Source: Acinetobacter sp. (lineage in GTDB: Bacteria; Pseudomonadota; Gammaproteobacteria; Pseudomonadales; Moraxellaceae). From it: DNA of 35,437 nucleotides. Made by a program: the position numbers and the translations under genes. Below, piece after piece: positions 25,537-35,159 of this stretch; position 1 is the first letter of the stretch, and every line of letters starts with the position of its first letter. The notes under the pieces were generated by a model, which saw only the letters and a program-made list of their open reading frames with translations, did not search any database and was not told the origin of the DNA. The stretch covers positions 1-35,437 of the forward strand of contig SSHE01000068.1 in the NCBI GenBank assembly GCA_008017315.1, given 5' to 3'.

Positions 25537-27354
25537 TTATCTATCAACTTTTAATACAGCTAAAAACGCTTCTTGTGGAATCTCAACACTACCCACCTGT
25601 TTCATGCGTTTTTTACCTTCTTTTTGCTTGGAAAGCAGCTTTTTCTTACGGCTCACATCGCCACCATAACATTTTGCCAAGACATTTTTACGCATGGCTT
25701 TCACGGTAGAACGAGCAATAATCTGTGCACCAATTGCCGCCTGAATCGCCACATCAAACATTTGCCGTGGAATCAAATCTTTCATTTTTTCCACCAAAGC
25801 AATACCACGATGGCGTGCATCATCACGATGGCAAATCATTGCCAACGCATCGACTTTTTCGCCATTAATCAGGACATCTACTTTAACCAAATTAGAGCTT
25901 TCAAAGCGTACAAAATTGTAATCGAGCGAAGCAAAACCACGAGAACAAGATTTCAAACGGTCAAAGAAATCCATCACCACTTCTGCCATAGGGATTTCAA
26001 AGGTCAAGGACACTTGATTGCCAAGGAATTTCATGTCTTTTTGTACGCCACGACGTTCGATACACAATGTCATCACATTACCAAGATATTCTTGCGGTAC
26101 GAGAATATGACATTCTGCAATTGGCTCACGCAAATCTTCTACGGTACTACCTTCAGGCATTTTCGATGGGCTATCAATATAGATAATCTCATCTTTTTTG
26201 GTCAAGGCTTCATAAATGACGGTCGGTGCAGAGGTAATCAAGTCTAAATCGTATTCACGTTCCAAACGTTCTTGTACAATTTCCATATGCAGCATACCCA
26301 AGAAGCCACAGCGAAAACCAAAACCTAAAGCGTCTGAACTTTCAGGTTCAAAGAATAAAGCAGAATCATTAATTTGTAGCTTGTGTAAAGCTTCTCGGAA
26401 AGGTTCAAAGTCACTGGCATCTATTGGAAATACCCCAGCATAGACTTGTGGTTTGACTTTTTTAAACCCTGCCAATGCAGTAACTTCTGGCGTAGCAACC
26501 AACGTAATGGTATCCCCCACGGGTGCACCAAAAATATCTTTAATCCCTGCAATGACAAAACCAACTTCACCAGCTTCCAGCATGTCAGTTTCGGTATGTT
26601 TTGGATTAAACACGCCAACAGAGGTCACAGGATGACTTTGCCCTGTGGATTTCACCAGCATTTTGTCGCCTTTGCGGATACGTCCATGCTTAATCCGCAC
26701 CAAAGACACAACACCAAGATAGTTATCAAACCACGAATCAACAATCAACGCTTGTAATGGTGCTTCACGATCACCTGTTGGGGCTGGAATCACATTCACC
26801 AGTGTTTCCAACACATTTTCCACCCCGAGTCCTGTCTTGGCAGAACAAGTCGGGGCATCTGTCGCTTCAATACCGATAATTTCTTCAATCTCATGAATTA
26901 CACGCTCAGGCTCTGCCTGTGGCAAATCGATTTTATTTAAGACTGGTAATACTTCTAAATTTTGCTCAATTGCGGTGTAACAGTTTGCAACCGATTGCGC
27001 TTCTACACCTTGTGAAGCATCAACAACCCATAAAGCCCCTTCACAAGCAGCTAAAGAACGTGATACTTCATAAGAAAAATCCACATGCCCTGGAGTATCA
27101 ATAAAATTCAGTTGATACTCTTCGCCATTGGGATGGGTATAGTATAACGTGACCGATGTGGCCTTGATGGTAATCCCACGCTCCCGTTCGAGCTCCATTG
27201 AATCCAGCACTTGCTCCTGCATTTCACGGTCTTGCAAACCACCGCACATCTGGATAAAACGGTCAGCAAGGGTCGATTTACCGTGGTCAATGTGAGCAAT
27301 AATAGAAAAGTTGCGGATATTTGCAATAGGGGTAGATTTTTTAGTGGCTGCCAT
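25537..27354 (-). CDS. lepA: Elongation factor 4 (LepA)
   Basis: Translational GTPase that affects 30S maturation and ribosome movement. G1 AHIDHGKST (20-28), DTPGHVDF and NKIDLPQAE are present. The C-terminal LepA domain includes [20 protein letters not shown], the family-specific end. At 605 residues it is slightly longer than the E. coli protein. It is the first gene of the lepA-lepB-DUF4845-rnc-era-lipoprotein-recO-pdxJ-miaE run. A TATACT -10-like hexamer lies 53 nt upstream. Confidence 0.97.
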   Translation of the reverse strand: MAATKKSTPIANIRNFSIIAHIDHGKSTLADRFIQMCGGLQDREMQEQVLDSMELERERGITIKATSVTLYYTHPNGEEYQLNFIDTPGHVDFSYEVSRSLAACEGALWVVDASQGVEAQSVANCYTAIEQNLEVLPVLNKIDLPQAEPERVIHEIEEIIGIEATDAPTCSAKTGLGVENVLETLVNVIPAPTGDREAPLQALIVDSWFDNYLGVVSLVRIKHGRIRKGDKMLVKSTGQSHPVTSVGVFNPKHTETDMLEAGEVGFVIAGIKDIFGAPVGDTITLVATPEVTALAGFKKVKPQVYAGVFPIDASDFEPFREALHKLQINDSALFFEPESSDALGFGFRCGFLGMLHMEIVQERLEREYDLDLITSAPTVIYEALTKKDEIIYIDSPSKMPEGSTVEDLREPIAECHILVPQEYLGNVMTLCIERRGVQKDMKFLGNQVSLTFEIPMAEVVMDFFDRLKSCSRGFASLDYNFVRFESSNLVKVDVLINGEKVDALAMICHRDDARHRGIALVEKMKDLIPRQMFDVAIQAAIGAQIIARSTVKAMRKNVLAKCYGGDVSRKKKLLSKQKEGKKRMKQVGSVEIPQEAFLAVLKVDR

Positions 27355-27406
27355 GAATGACCTTAAGACTCAAAAAGATGTCAAAGTATGATTTAAAATT
27401 GCGAGC

Positions 27407-27412
27407 AGTATA
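27407..27412 (-). promoter_or_regulatory. Possible -10 element for the lepA operon
   Basis: TATACT on the minus strand lies in the 91-bp gap before lepA. No good -35 sequence is found at the usual distance, so the call is weak. Confidence 0.3.
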
Positions 27413-27445
27413 ATCAAAAAACTGCGGCATTGATAGCAAACCACG

Positions 27446-27886
27446 TCAAACGATAAAATTTGTTGGTTCAATTGCGGCATCCAGAGGCTGGTAAGCTTGA
27501 ATAAATGTCGGTGACAAACGCTTAACCTTGCCCGAAGACAACTCGACACAGGCAAACACACTATTCGCCTGAAAGACGATTGCCTGATCCTGTGGACGAT
27601 AGAATAGATAATACCGTATGCTGGTAAAAGCCGTGAGCTCCCCCAGCCATGTGCGTAAAATCAGCTCATCACCGACAAAACACGCTTTACGATATTTGAC
27701 ATGATGTTCACTGGCCACCATAGCATGATTTAAGCGTACATAATCCTGCAAACTCAAACCTAATGCTGTGGTATGTGCCAATGCCACATCCTGCATCCAG
27801 CCCATATACACCACATTATTGACATATCCAAGTGCATCAAGATGTTGTGCATTGACTTGAATGTGCTGTTCAAAAAGCTGGCTCAT
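27446..27886 (-). CDS. Hotdog-fold acyl-CoA thioesterase (YbgC/FadM type)
   Basis: The start is ATG 27886, 8 nt after an AGGGAG site; the frame extends upstream into pgi but with no family similarity. The 146-residue protein has the 4HBT active-site pattern [19 protein letters not shown] (residues 15-33), with Asp17 as the likely catalytic residue and Tyr in place of the common His. It should hydrolyse acyl-CoA thioesters; the chain length preferred is unknown. The ATGA overlap with the pgi stop indicates coupled translation. Confidence 0.88.
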   Translation of the reverse strand: MSQLFEQHIQVNAQHLDALGYVNNVVYMGWMQDVALAHTTALGLSLQDYVRLNHAMVASEHHVKYRKACFVGDELILRTWLGELTAFTSIRYYLFYRPQDQAIVFQANSVFACVELSSGKVKRLSPTFIQAYQPLDAAIEPTNFIV

Positions 27887-29505
27887 GCAATAAACTCCCT
27901 TAATAGCCCTGTCGTAGAAGCATCCATTTGCGTCGTATGCTCTTGTGCATCCAGTATGGGTAGCAACTCTTGAGCAATCGCTTTCCCCATCTCCACACCC
28001 CATTGATCAAAAGGGTTAATATCCCACATCACCGCTTGCACAAAAACTTTGTGTTCATACAGTGCAATCAACGCCCCCAAATAATAAGGGTCAAGCTGTG
28101 GAATAATCATGGTTGAACTCGGCTTATTGCCCACATATTGCCGATATATGGGTAAATCTGCACTGCCCTGCACAGCATAGCTACCAAATGCCAATAATCG
28201 AGATTGTGCCAAACAATTGGCAATCGACAACTTATGCTGTTGCTGCAAAGTTTCTAAAGGTTGCCCTGTAATATTGGCTTCATCCGCACGATAACGATGC
28301 TTGGCAAGAATAAAATCCGTAGAAACTGTCGGTGTGCCCTGATGCAAAAGCTGATAAAAGGCATGTTGTGCATTTGGCCCAACTTCCCCCCAAATAATCG
28401 GACACGTTGCCGCATCGACTAATGAACCATCACGGCGTACCGATTTACCATTAGATTCCATTTCAAGTTGTTGTAAATACGAGGTTAAATATTTCAATCG
28501 CCCATCATAGGGTAAAATCGCATGGGTATGAATCCCCAGATAATTATTATTCCAAATCCCAATCAACGCCAGCAATACAGGTAAATTTTCCAACCAATCC
28601 GCCTGTTGAAAATGCTGATCCATACGATATGCACCTGCCAGCAATTCCTTAAAATTCTGCATACCAATCGCAATCGCAATCGGCAACCCAATCGCCGACC
28701 ACAACGAATAACGCCCACCAACCCAATCCCATAGATTCAGCTGCATTTCAGGGGCAATACCCCATGTCGTCATTTTGACCTTATCCGTCGAAACCGCAAT
28801 AAAGTGACAATGAAGCACGGATTGATGCTCACCCAAAGCCTTCATCAACCAGCGTCGTGCCGTTTCAGCATTGGATAATGTGTCGATGGTGGTAAAAGAT
28901 TTTGAGGAAATAATAAACAATGTCGAAGCTGGGCGTAAATCTTTGACAATCTCACTCAACTGACTACCGTCCATGGTTGAAGCAAAATGCACATTAATTT
29001 TTTTGGATAAATTAAAAGATTGTAAAGCACGACAAACCATCAATGGTCCTAAATCCGAACCACCAACACCGATATTGACCACATCGGTAATCTTTTCCCC
29101 TGTGACCCCACGGCATTGCCCCGATTGGATTTGATCGACAATTTCAGCCATTTTATCCAATTGCTGGTGCACACTCTGATTGACTGCAAAATCAGCATTC
29201 TGCTCATCATCTAAACGCGGCATTCGCAATGCCCAGTGCATCGCACTACGCTGCTCGGTATGATTGACCTGTGCCGTAGAAAATAATTGCTGCATCCAAT
29301 GCGATAACTGTTTTTGTTCTGCCAAAGCAATCAATTGTTCAATCACCTGCGGATTGAGTCGCTGTTTACTATAATCAAATACAATGCCATCGCTTTTCAG
29401 ATGCAAGTGTTCAAACCGTGTCGGCTCTGCCTGAAAGACATCATACAAATGTGCCGATTGGAACTGCTGTGCCAACTGCTGTAATTGCTGCTCTACATTT
29501 ATCAT
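27883..29505 (-). CDS. pgi: Glucose-6-phosphate isomerase
   Basis: Interconverts glucose-6-phosphate and fructose-6-phosphate. The start is ATG 29505 ([11 protein letters not shown]) with AAGGA about 11 nt upstream; a TTG one codon earlier is less likely. Family signatures are present: [19 protein letters not shown] and [16 protein letters not shown], plus the substrate-binding SKSFTTIDT. The 540-residue length is normal. In this context it links central metabolism to UDP-sugar synthesis with galU and pgm. It follows ugd by 14 nt and overlaps a thioesterase gene downstream. Confidence 0.96.
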   Translation of the reverse strand: MINVEQQLQQLAQQFQSAHLYDVFQAEPTRFEHLHLKSDGIVFDYSKQRLNPQVIEQLIALAEQKQLSHWMQQLFSTAQVNHTEQRSAMHWALRMPRLDDEQNADFAVNQSVHQQLDKMAEIVDQIQSGQCRGVTGEKITDVVNIGVGGSDLGPLMVCRALQSFNLSKKINVHFASTMDGSQLSEIVKDLRPASTLFIISSKSFTTIDTLSNAETARRWLMKALGEHQSVLHCHFIAVSTDKVKMTTWGIAPEMQLNLWDWVGGRYSLWSAIGLPIAIAIGMQNFKELLAGAYRMDQHFQQADWLENLPVLLALIGIWNNNYLGIHTHAILPYDGRLKYLTSYLQQLEMESNGKSVRRDGSLVDAATCPIIWGEVGPNAQHAFYQLLHQGTPTVSTDFILAKHRYRADEANITGQPLETLQQQHKLSIANCLAQSRLLAFGSYAVQGSADLPIYRQYVGNKPSSTMIIPQLDPYYLGALIALYEHKVFVQAVMWDINPFDQWGVEMGKAIAQELLPILDAQEHTTQMDASTTGLLREFIA

Positions 29506-29519
29506 CAAAATTTTTATCC

Positions 29520-30773
29520 TTAACGCCCAATACCCATATAATGAAAACCTTGTTGTTTCACATAGTGTGGATGATAGATATTACGTCCATCAATCACATT
29601 GGGCAGACGCATGATTTGGCGTAACATGGCATAATCAGGACTCCAGTATTGCTTCCATTCCGTCACCAGACAAAGGGCATCCGCTCCCTGTGCCGCCTCA
29701 TATTGTTCCTGACAAAGCTGTAATAATGGTTGATTGGGGTATTTTTGTTGCAAGTTATCCAACGCACGTGGATCATGTACACGTGTGATTGCACCTTGTG
29801 CCCAACAGGCTTCCAAAATATTTAAAATCGGGGCTTGTGCCAAACTATTGGTATTGGGTTTAAACGATGCTCCCCAAAATGCAATCACCTTACCACGAAG
29901 CTGACAATCAAATAGTGTCCACAATTTACGGAAGATAATTTCTTTTTGATATTCATTAATATCCCAGATTTTATCCAGTAGCCCATTTGCATTGCCTGTA
30001 TCCTGTACCACTTCTTTTAAAGTCAAAACATCACGTGTGAGACTACCACCACCAAAACCACAGCCTGGGTACAAATATTGTTCTCCAATCCGTGTATCCG
30101 TGGACATGGCAATCCGTACTTCTTCAATATCCACTCCCAAAGCTTCGGCAGCATTGGATAAGTCATTCATAAAACTGACTTTGGTGGCCAAAAAACCTGA
30201 AATCGATAGTTTGGTAAATTCTGCTGCCCGAATCGACATAAAGTTATATTGTGTAGCAAGTGGAAAAATCGGTCTAAACATCTCCTGTACCAATGCCCGA
30301 ACCTGCATATCACCTTGCGAACCCACAATCAAACTTGGGGTCAAAAAACTACGCAACAAATTGCCTTCCTGCAAAAAATCTGGAATATAGACCATTTTTT
30401 GATTGTTGGTTAATTGCTGTAAGTGATCGGTTTTACCCAAACCAAGATGAGAATAATTTACAATTAAATCAAATTGTTGCAATACTATATCCGTATGATT
30501 TTGTAAAAAATATTCATATTGTTCAGTCGTCAATGCCAATACTGCCACATTCGCCACAACCACATGCTGTACTTCAAAGCATATCCTTGCTGCTTCTATT
30601 TGCTTATAAATCGCTACACTCAAATCATGATCATCAAAAATCAGTGCCTGATGTTGCAATTTTTGTTGTAACGCCTCGTCCTGTGTTTGCCAAAAGATTT
30701 TATGCCCAACTTCTGCCAAATGATATGCCATCACCGCAGCATTGACCGACGCACCCATAATGTGAATATTCAT
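29520..30773 (-). CDS. ugd: UDP-glucose 6-dehydrogenase-like protein lacking the usual catalytic Cys
   Basis: Family members oxidise UDP-glucose to UDP-glucuronate with 2 NAD+. Most of the active site is recognisable: Glu135 in IPDFLQEG, Lys188 in [14 protein letters not shown], Asn203, and the loop [21 protein letters not shown]. In that loop the position normally holding the catalytic Cys (GFGGSCFPKD) is Ser244; a Cys occurs six residues earlier (Cys238) instead. The N-terminal dinucleotide motif is also altered, GASVNA instead of GxGxxG. At 417 residues the length and the C-terminal domain are typical. It may be active with another residue, be partly active, or have a different role. It sits 12 nt after galU and 14 nt before pgi, as in Acinetobacter capsule-locus flanks, so the family assignment is firm while the activity is open. 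Confidence 0.82.
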   Translation of the reverse strand: MNIHIMGASVNAAVMAYHLAEVGHKIFWQTQDEALQQKLQHQALIFDDHDLSVAIYKQIEAARICFEVQHVVVANVAVLALTTEQYEYFLQNHTDIVLQQFDLIVNYSHLGLGKTDHLQQLTNNQKMVYIPDFLQEGNLLRSFLTPSLIVGSQGDMQVRALVQEMFRPIFPLATQYNFMSIRAAEFTKLSISGFLATKVSFMNDLSNAAEALGVDIEEVRIAMSTDTRIGEQYLYPGCGFGGGSLTRDVLTLKEVVQDTGNANGLLDKIWDINEYQKEIIFRKLWTLFDCQLRGKVIAFWGASFKPNTNSLAQAPILNILEACWAQGAITRVHDPRALDNLQQKYPNQPLLQLCQEQYEAAQGADALCLVTEWKQYWSPDYAMLRQIMRLPNVIDGRNIYHPHYVKQQGFHYMGIGR

Positions 30774-30785
30774 AATCCGTTATCT

Positions 30786-31655
30786 TTATTTTACCTGAGC
30801 CAAAAATTCAAGAAGCTGTCCTTTTAATTCATCACGCTGCAACGCATAATGCAAAATCGCTTTTAAATAACCAATTTTACTCCCACAATCGAAGGTTTCA
30901 CCTTGCAAAGTAAACGCCTGTATGGGCTGCTCTTTCAACAATTGTGCCATGGCATCCGTAAGCTGAATCTCGCCTGATTTATCCGCTTGTGTCGTCTGTA
31001 AATAGTTAAAAATTTCTGGCGTAAAGACATAACGCCCAACCACCGCCAGATTGGATGGTGCTTCATCAATCGCAGGCTTTTCTACCAACTCCAAAATATT
31101 ATGATTCTGCTGTCCATCAACATCTTGTAAACGCACAATCCCATATTGATCGACACGCTCAGGTGCAACTGCTTCGACCATAATCTGTGACGCTTGATTC
31201 TGTTCAAATTGCTCTATCATCTGTGCCAAATTATTTTGATCTTTTGAATCCACCAGCACATCAGGCAACAAGACTGCAAAAGGTTCATCACCAATCACTT
31301 TTTCCGCACACAATACCGCATGTCCCAACCCCAAAGGTTCAGGCTGACGCACGGTCACGACTGTCACGTGGGCAGGAATAATATTGCGAATTTCTGCCAA
31401 CAATTGTGATTTATTTTTCTTTTCCAGCAAATTTTCCAGCTCGGCATTGCGATCAAAATAATTTTCGATCGCTTGTTTGGCTGGATGTGTCACCAAAATA
31501 ATCGTATCAATACCAGCTTCGATCGCTTCTTGCACCACATATTCAATTGCAGGTCTATCCACTACAGTAATCATTTCTTTTGGAATTGACTTACTGGCAG
31601 GTAACAGCCGTGTACCAAAACCCGCCACAGGTAAAATTGCTTTTTTAACGTTCAT
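30786..31655 (-). CDS. galU: UTP-glucose-1-phosphate uridylyltransferase
   Basis: Makes UDP-glucose from glucose-1-phosphate and UTP for cell-surface polysaccharides. The start is ATG 31655 (MNVKKAILPVAG); a TTG six codons earlier is less likely. The nucleotide-binding AGFGTRLLPASKSIPKEM (11-28), VVQEAIEAGI and LLPDVLVD are typical of bacterial GalU. The 289-residue length is normal. It is the first gene of galU-ugd-pgi-thioesterase, with an extended -10 promoter about 30 nt upstream, and is divergent from pgm. Confidence 0.96.
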   Translation of the reverse strand: MNVKKAILPVAGFGTRLLPASKSIPKEMITVVDRPAIEYVVQEAIEAGIDTIILVTHPAKQAIENYFDRNAELENLLEKKNKSQLLAEIRNIIPAHVTVVTVRQPEPLGLGHAVLCAEKVIGDEPFAVLLPDVLVDSKDQNNLAQMIEQFEQNQASQIMVEAVAPERVDQYGIVRLQDVDGQQNHNILELVEKPAIDEAPSNLAVVGRYVFTPEIFNYLQTTQADKSGEIQLTDAMAQLLKEQPIQAFTLQGETFDCGSKIGYLKAILHYALQRDELKGQLLEFLAQVK

Positions 31656-31684
31656 CACACATTCACACACCAAATTTTTAGCCG

Positions 31685-31693
31685 ATTATAGCA
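31685..31693 (-). promoter_or_regulatory. Extended -10 promoter for galU
   Basis: TGCTATAAT on the minus strand is a perfect extended -10. No clear -35 is seen. The leader before ATG 31655 would be about 23 nt. Confidence 0.55.
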
Positions 31694-31726
31694 AATAGAT
31701 ACGGCATTATTGTGCTGTTTTTACTT

Positions 31727-31732
31727 TATAAT
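31727..31732 (+). promoter_or_regulatory. -10 element for pgm
   Basis: Perfect TATAAT 38 nt before ATG 31771, in the galU-pgm divergent region. The -35 is poor. The two -10 elements lie about 36 bp apart on opposite strands, so the promoters could influence each other. Confidence 0.45.
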
Positions 31733-31770
31733 CACCCTATGAATGATGTTAAATTTTGGATACAACAACG

Positions 31771-33168
31771 ATGAAGATTACTTGCGTTAAAGCCTATGAT
31801 ATTCGTGGTGAACTGGGCACAGAACTCAATGAAGATGTAGCCTATCGGATTGGTCGTGCCTATGGTGACTTATATCAACCCACAACCGTTGCTGTCGGTT
31901 GTGATATTCGCCTCACCAGTGAATCCCTTAAGCAAGCCACCATCAAAGGCTTAAATGATGCAGGCGTAAATGTGCTGGATTTAGGCATGACAGGTACAGA
32001 AGAAGTCTATTTCGCTGCCTTTCATCTGGATGTACAAGGCGGGATTGAAATCACTGCCAGCCATAATCCAATGAACTACAATGGCATGAAACTGGTACGA
32101 GAAAACGCCCGTCCCATTAGTATTGAAACAGGTTTAAAAGATATTCAGGCGATTGCGGAATCAGGCAATTTTAAAACCCCTGCCCAAACAGGCACAACCA
32201 CATCCCATCATATCCTGCCTGAATATGTTGCACATCTGATGCAGTATTTGGATGTAGCGACTTTGCAACCCTTAAAACTGGTGGTCAATGCTGGCAATGG
32301 TGCGGCTGGTCATGTGATTGATGCCATCGAACAGCATTTTAAAGCCCTCAATGCCCCCATCACTTTTATTAAAATCCACCATGAAGCCAATGGCCATTTC
32401 CCCAATGGCATTCCCAACCCTATTTTGCTAGAAAATCAAGGCGTAACACGTGATGCTGTACTGGCACATCAGGCCGATTTGGGGATTGCATGGGATGGTG
32501 ATTTTGACCGTTGTTTTTTATTTGATGAGACAGGGCAATTTATCGAGGGTTACTATATTGTGGGCTTGCTGGCGGCAGCATTCTTAAACCAATCTGCCGA
32601 TGAAAAAATCGTCCATGACCCACGCTTGGTATGGAATACCTTAGATATTGTACACCAGTATGGCGGTACAGCCGTACAATCTAAGTCTGGACATGCGTTT
32701 ATCAAAGATGTCATGCGTTCGGAAAATGCGATTTATGGTGGTGAAATGTCCGCACACCATTATTTCCGTGATTTTGGTTACTGTGATAGCGGCATGATTC
32801 CATGGTTATTGGTCATTGATTTATTATCAAAGAAACAAACCTCACTTTCCACATTGGTCAATGGCATGATTGCCAAATACCCATGCAGTGGCGAAATTAA
32901 CTTCAAAGTACAAGACACTCAAGCCACCATCCAACATGTTTTGGCACATTTTCAAGCACAACATCCAGCCATTGATACAACCGACGGTATTTCGGCAGAT
33001 TTTGGCGATTGGCGTTTTAATATCCGAGCGTCAAATACTGAACCTTTACTCAGATTAAATATCGAAGTACAAGGCAAAAATACCGCTAGCCGTTTAAAAG
33101 AAAAAATGGTCTTGTTGTCTGGATTGATTCAGCCAACTCATACCGCAAATCTAAGCGATTCGTCGTAA
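31771..33168 (+). CDS. pgm: Phosphomannomutase/phosphoglucomutase
   Basis: Interconverts hexose 1- and 6-phosphates, supplying glucose-1-phosphate to GalU and possibly mannose-1-phosphate. The start is ATG 31771 ([13 protein letters not shown]); nearby upstream ATGs are in other frames. The phosphoserine is Ser97 in [14 protein letters not shown], the metal loop is [12 protein letters not shown], the sugar-specificity loop is [10 protein letters not shown] and the phosphate-binding end is [12 protein letters not shown]. At 465 residues it matches the AlgC-like bifunctional group. It diverges from galU here. Confidence 0.95.
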   Translation: MKITCVKAYDIRGELGTELNEDVAYRIGRAYGDLYQPTTVAVGCDIRLTSESLKQATIKGLNDAGVNVLDLGMTGTEEVYFAAFHLDVQGGIEITASHNPMNYNGMKLVRENARPISIETGLKDIQAIAESGNFKTPAQTGTTTSHHILPEYVAHLMQYLDVATLQPLKLVVNAGNGAAGHVIDAIEQHFKALNAPITFIKIHHEANGHFPNGIPNPILLENQGVTRDAVLAHQADLGIAWDGDFDRCFLFDETGQFIEGYYIVGLLAAAFLNQSADEKIVHDPRLVWNTLDIVHQYGGTAVQSKSGHAFIKDVMRSENAIYGGEMSAHHYFRDFGYCDSGMIPWLLVIDLLSKKQTSLSTLVNGMIAKYPCSGEINFKVQDTQATIQHVLAHFQAQHPAIDTTDGISADFGDWRFNIRASNTEPLLRLNIEVQGKNTASRLKEKMVLLSGLIQPTHTANLSDSS

Positions 33169-33183
33169 TCCACCTTACGATAC

Positions 33184-33212
33184 TTGCAGTCATTATATGC
33201 CTATGGGATAAT
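33184..33212 (+). promoter_or_regulatory. Possible promoter for the STAS gene
   Basis: TTGCAG, a 17-nt spacer and GATAAT end 6 nt before ATG 33219. If it is used, that ATG would be leaderless or the in-frame ATG 33243 would be the true start. Confidence 0.35.
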
Positions 33213-33218
33213 GCTTAA

Positions 33219-33758
33219 ATGTCTTCTCATCATGGCATATATATGTCAATAGGTCGAATCGAATATGCAAGCCTCAATGGTACGCATATTTTCAAAATTA
33301 TCGGTGAAGTCCGAGCACAGTCCTGTATTAGTCTGGATAAGTTACTCAATAAATTTGAGCAAGACACTGCCATCGTTGGTGCAATTGTAGATTTGACAGA
33401 TACCACCTTTATTGATAGTACTGTATTGGGGATTTTGGCAAAATTGGGGCTAAAACTCAAACAACAGTACCATATTCAGGCAATTATGCTTTCTACCAAT
33501 GCCGACATGACTACACTTGCCAATAGTATGGGGCTCAATCAGGTGTTCGTCATTCTCAATTATTGTGGAGATGCCAATGTCTGCACCAAAGCACTGGTTG
33601 AAGAAAATATCACGCATGCCACCATGCTCAAAACGGTATTGGAAGCACATCGCACCCTGATGCAACTCAACGAAGCCAATAAAAATATGTTTGAACCTTT
33701 GGTCAAACAATTACAAAAAGAACAGAACTGTACTTTCGCACAGGAACAAAACATTTAA
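33219..33758 (+). CDS. STAS-domain protein (anti-sigma factor antagonist-like)
   Basis: STAS proteins act as phosphorylation-controlled switches that bind partner kinases or other regulators. The core runs from about residue 11 to 115, and the phosphorylatable serine is likely Ser67 in DTTFIDSTVLGILAKLG. A C-terminal helical extension (about 120-179) is unusual for a minimal STAS domain and may be for partner binding. No anti-sigma kinase or phosphatase gene is adjacent. The start could also be ATG 33243 (MSIGRIEYAS), eight codons in; neither start has a strong ribosome-binding site. It lies 50 nt after pgm and 26 nt before a carbon-nitrogen hydrolase gene. Confidence 0.85.
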   Translation: MSSHHGIYMSIGRIEYASLNGTHIFKIIGEVRAQSCISLDKLLNKFEQDTAIVGAIVDLTDTTFIDSTVLGILAKLGLKLKQQYHIQAIMLSTNADMTTLANSMGLNQVFVILNYCGDANVCTKALVEENITHATMLKTVLEAHRTLMQLNEANKNMFEPLVKQLQKEQNCTFAQEQNI

Positions 33759-33784
33759 ACCCTTGATCAGATGAGAATTTTTCG

Positions 33785-34609
33785 ATGACTTTGCTTGCTG
33801 TCGCCCAGTTAAATTCTCAAAATGATATTGATGCAAACTTTGCACACGTTGAACGCCTACTCAAACAAGCCAAATCCCAACAGGCTGAATTGCTGGTTTT
33901 GCCTGAAAATTTTGCCTGCTTTGCCGCAGGACAACAAGCTATTACTGCTCAGCGTTTCGATGAATTGAAACAACGCATCGAACAATTTGCCTTTCAATCC
34001 CAAATCTGGATTGTGGCAGGTACTTTGCCTTGCCCTTATCGTCCCAATGGTGACCCCATTGCCGATGGTCGAGTACGTACCGTGAGTTTGTGTATCGATC
34101 CAGCAGGTCAGACTGTTGCTCGTTATGACAAGATCCATTTGTTTGATGTGCAAGTCGCCGATGGCGTGGGAAGTTATCAGGAATCAGCAGTCTTTGAAGC
34201 AGGTGATGAAATTGTCGTTGCCAAAACACCCTTTGGTAATATCGGCATGATGGTCTGTTATGATGTGCGTTTTCCCGAACTGGCTTTGCAGTTGCGTACT
34301 CAGGGTGCCAATATCCTGACTGTCCCTGCTGCATTTACCCATACCACAGGACAAATGCACTGGCAGCTCTTATTGCAAGCTCGGGCAATGGATAGCCAAT
34401 GTCAAGTTTTGGGTGCAGCACAACACGGTTGGCATTGTGAGGGCAAACGGCAGACGTGGGGACATGCCATGGCAACCCAATCACAAGGGAAAATTCTGGC
34501 CGAAGTCACCGATGCAGGCAATCAGTTGATTGTTGTACCCTTTGATGTAGAGGAACAATTCAACATACGGCAGGCCATGCCACTCATGCAACATCGGAAG
34601 CTGATGTAG
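33785..34609 (+). CDS. Carbon-nitrogen hydrolase (Nit/omega-amidase or deaminated glutathione amidase type)
   Basis: Nitrilase-superfamily amidase of 274 residues. The catalytic triad is visible: Glu41 in VLPENFACF, Lys116 in RYDKIHLFDV and Cys158 in MVCYDVRFPEL. The 'YDKIHLFDV' and 'CYDVRFPE' forms are typical of the Nit1 branch, which repairs deaminated glutathione, so this is the most likely role; other amides are possible. It is downstream of the STAS gene on the same strand, 26 nt apart, so they may be co-transcribed. Confidence 0.92.
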   Translation: MTLLAVAQLNSQNDIDANFAHVERLLKQAKSQQAELLVLPENFACFAAGQQAITAQRFDELKQRIEQFAFQSQIWIVAGTLPCPYRPNGDPIADGRVRTVSLCIDPAGQTVARYDKIHLFDVQVADGVGSYQESAVFEAGDEIVVAKTPFGNIGMMVCYDVRFPELALQLRTQGANILTVPAAFTHTTGQMHWQLLLQARAMDSQCQVLGAAQHGWHCEGKRQTWGHAMATQSQGKILAEVTDAGNQLIVVPFDVEEQFNIRQAMPLMQHRKLM

Positions 34610-34657
34610 CGATAAGCATATTCATTGAGCAGTTTGGCGGCGGTTGTGTGCTACATC
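34603..34657. other. Inverted repeat after the carbon-nitrogen hydrolase gene
   Basis: GATGTAGC (34603-34610, overlapping the stop codon) and GCTACATC (34650-34657) form a perfect 8-bp inverted repeat around 39 nt. There is no T-run after it, so a simple intrinsic terminator is not supported; it may be an RNA stem protecting the 3' end. Confidence 0.3.
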
Positions 34658-34700
34658 TATTGAGAAGATAGAAAAATATTGAAAATAAAAAAAAATTATG

Positions 34701-34729
34701 CTGATAGCCTCATAAAATACTGTTATATT
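34701..34729 (+). promoter_or_regulatory. Promoter upstream of the heptanucleotide-repeat ORF
   Basis: CTGATA (34701-34706), a 17-nt spacer and TATATT (34724-34729) with an extended TG (TGTTATATT). The start point would be near 34736, about 35 nt before ATG 34771. The 301-bp stretch 34610-34910 has no long gene; it holds this promoter, the short ORF and the repeat. Confidence 0.5.
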
Positions 34730-34770
34730 TTACGGATTTATTTATTTTTAGTCTAAGGACAGGCTTAATT

Positions 34771-34914
34771 ATGGCAATTCGCAATTCGCAATTCGCAATT
34801 CGCAATTCGCAATTTAAAAAATTATGCTGTAAATTTCAGTATTTACAGAATTTTCCCAACAAATTTAAACTTAGATTTTATCCTTGTTTTTTCAGCATGG
34901 AGTGCCTGCCATGA
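34771..34914 (+). CDS. Short ORF (47 codons) containing a 7-bp tandem repeat and overlapping the next gene
   Basis: ATG 34771 follows AAGGA (about 13 nt upstream) and opens a frame that begins MAIRNSQFAIRNSQF, encoded by the 7-bp repeat. After the repeat it continues with a basic, aromatic-rich stretch to TGA 34912-34914. That stop overlaps ATG 34911 of the next gene in an ATGA junction. The protein has no recognised family and may be a leader peptide rather than a functional product. Because the 7-bp unit is open in all three phases, copy-number change would move the stop to 34815-34817 (one more unit) or 34922-34924 (one fewer unit). Confidence 0.5.
   Translation: MAIRNSQFAIRNSQFKKLCCKFQYLQNFPNKFKLRFYPCFFSMECLP
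34774..34814 (+). repeat. Heptanucleotide tandem repeat (GCAATTC), 5.9 copies
   Basis: Five perfect GCAATTC units and six bases of a sixth, starting 3 bp after an ATG. The unit has no stop codon in any phase and encodes AIRNSQF cycles. The unit length, not a multiple of three, and the location after a start codon match known phase-variable contingency loci. Slippage in this strain is not shown. Confidence 0.95.
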
Positions 34915-35153
34915 TGAAATTTGACCTATTACAATCTCGCTTTCTAGCGGTACAACAACACCAACCAGCAACACTTGATGCGGTTTTATTGCTGACCACC
35001 GAACAGATTCATCCGCAATGGACGGACGCACAAAAATACACTGCATTATGGCAATTTTCAGGCTGGGGGGTTGATGTATCACAGACTAGATTTTATGGGC
35101 TGACTCGTCTTAGCGATTATTCTCGCTATTTTCTATCTTATTGGTCGAAATAA
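34911..35153 (+). CDS. Small protein of unknown function, 80 aa
   Basis: The start is ATG 34911, with GGAG 8 nt upstream; a TTG nine codons earlier is in frame but weaker. The protein begins MMKFDLLQSRFLAVQQHQPA and ends with an aromatic-rich TRLSDYSRYFLSYWSK. It has no signal peptide, membrane segment or recognised motif. It is rich in Gln, Leu and aromatic residues. It overlaps the short repeat ORF by ATGA and is followed after 6 nt by another gene, so the three are probably one transcript. I do not recognise the family. Confidence 0.65.
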   Translation: MMKFDLLQSRFLAVQQHQPATLDAVLLLTTEQIHPQWTDAQKYTALWQFSGWGVDVSQTRFYGLTRLSDYSRYFLSYWSK

Positions 35154-35159
35154 AGAATT

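Noticed and set aside
25573..26247. 224-residue plus-strand open frame
   Set aside because: It lies entirely antisense to lepA, is rich in His, Phe and Asn in a way expected from the reverse of coding DNA, and has no recognisable domain.
34774..34814. CRISPR-like repeat array
   Set aside because: The units are 7 bp and directly adjacent with no spacers.
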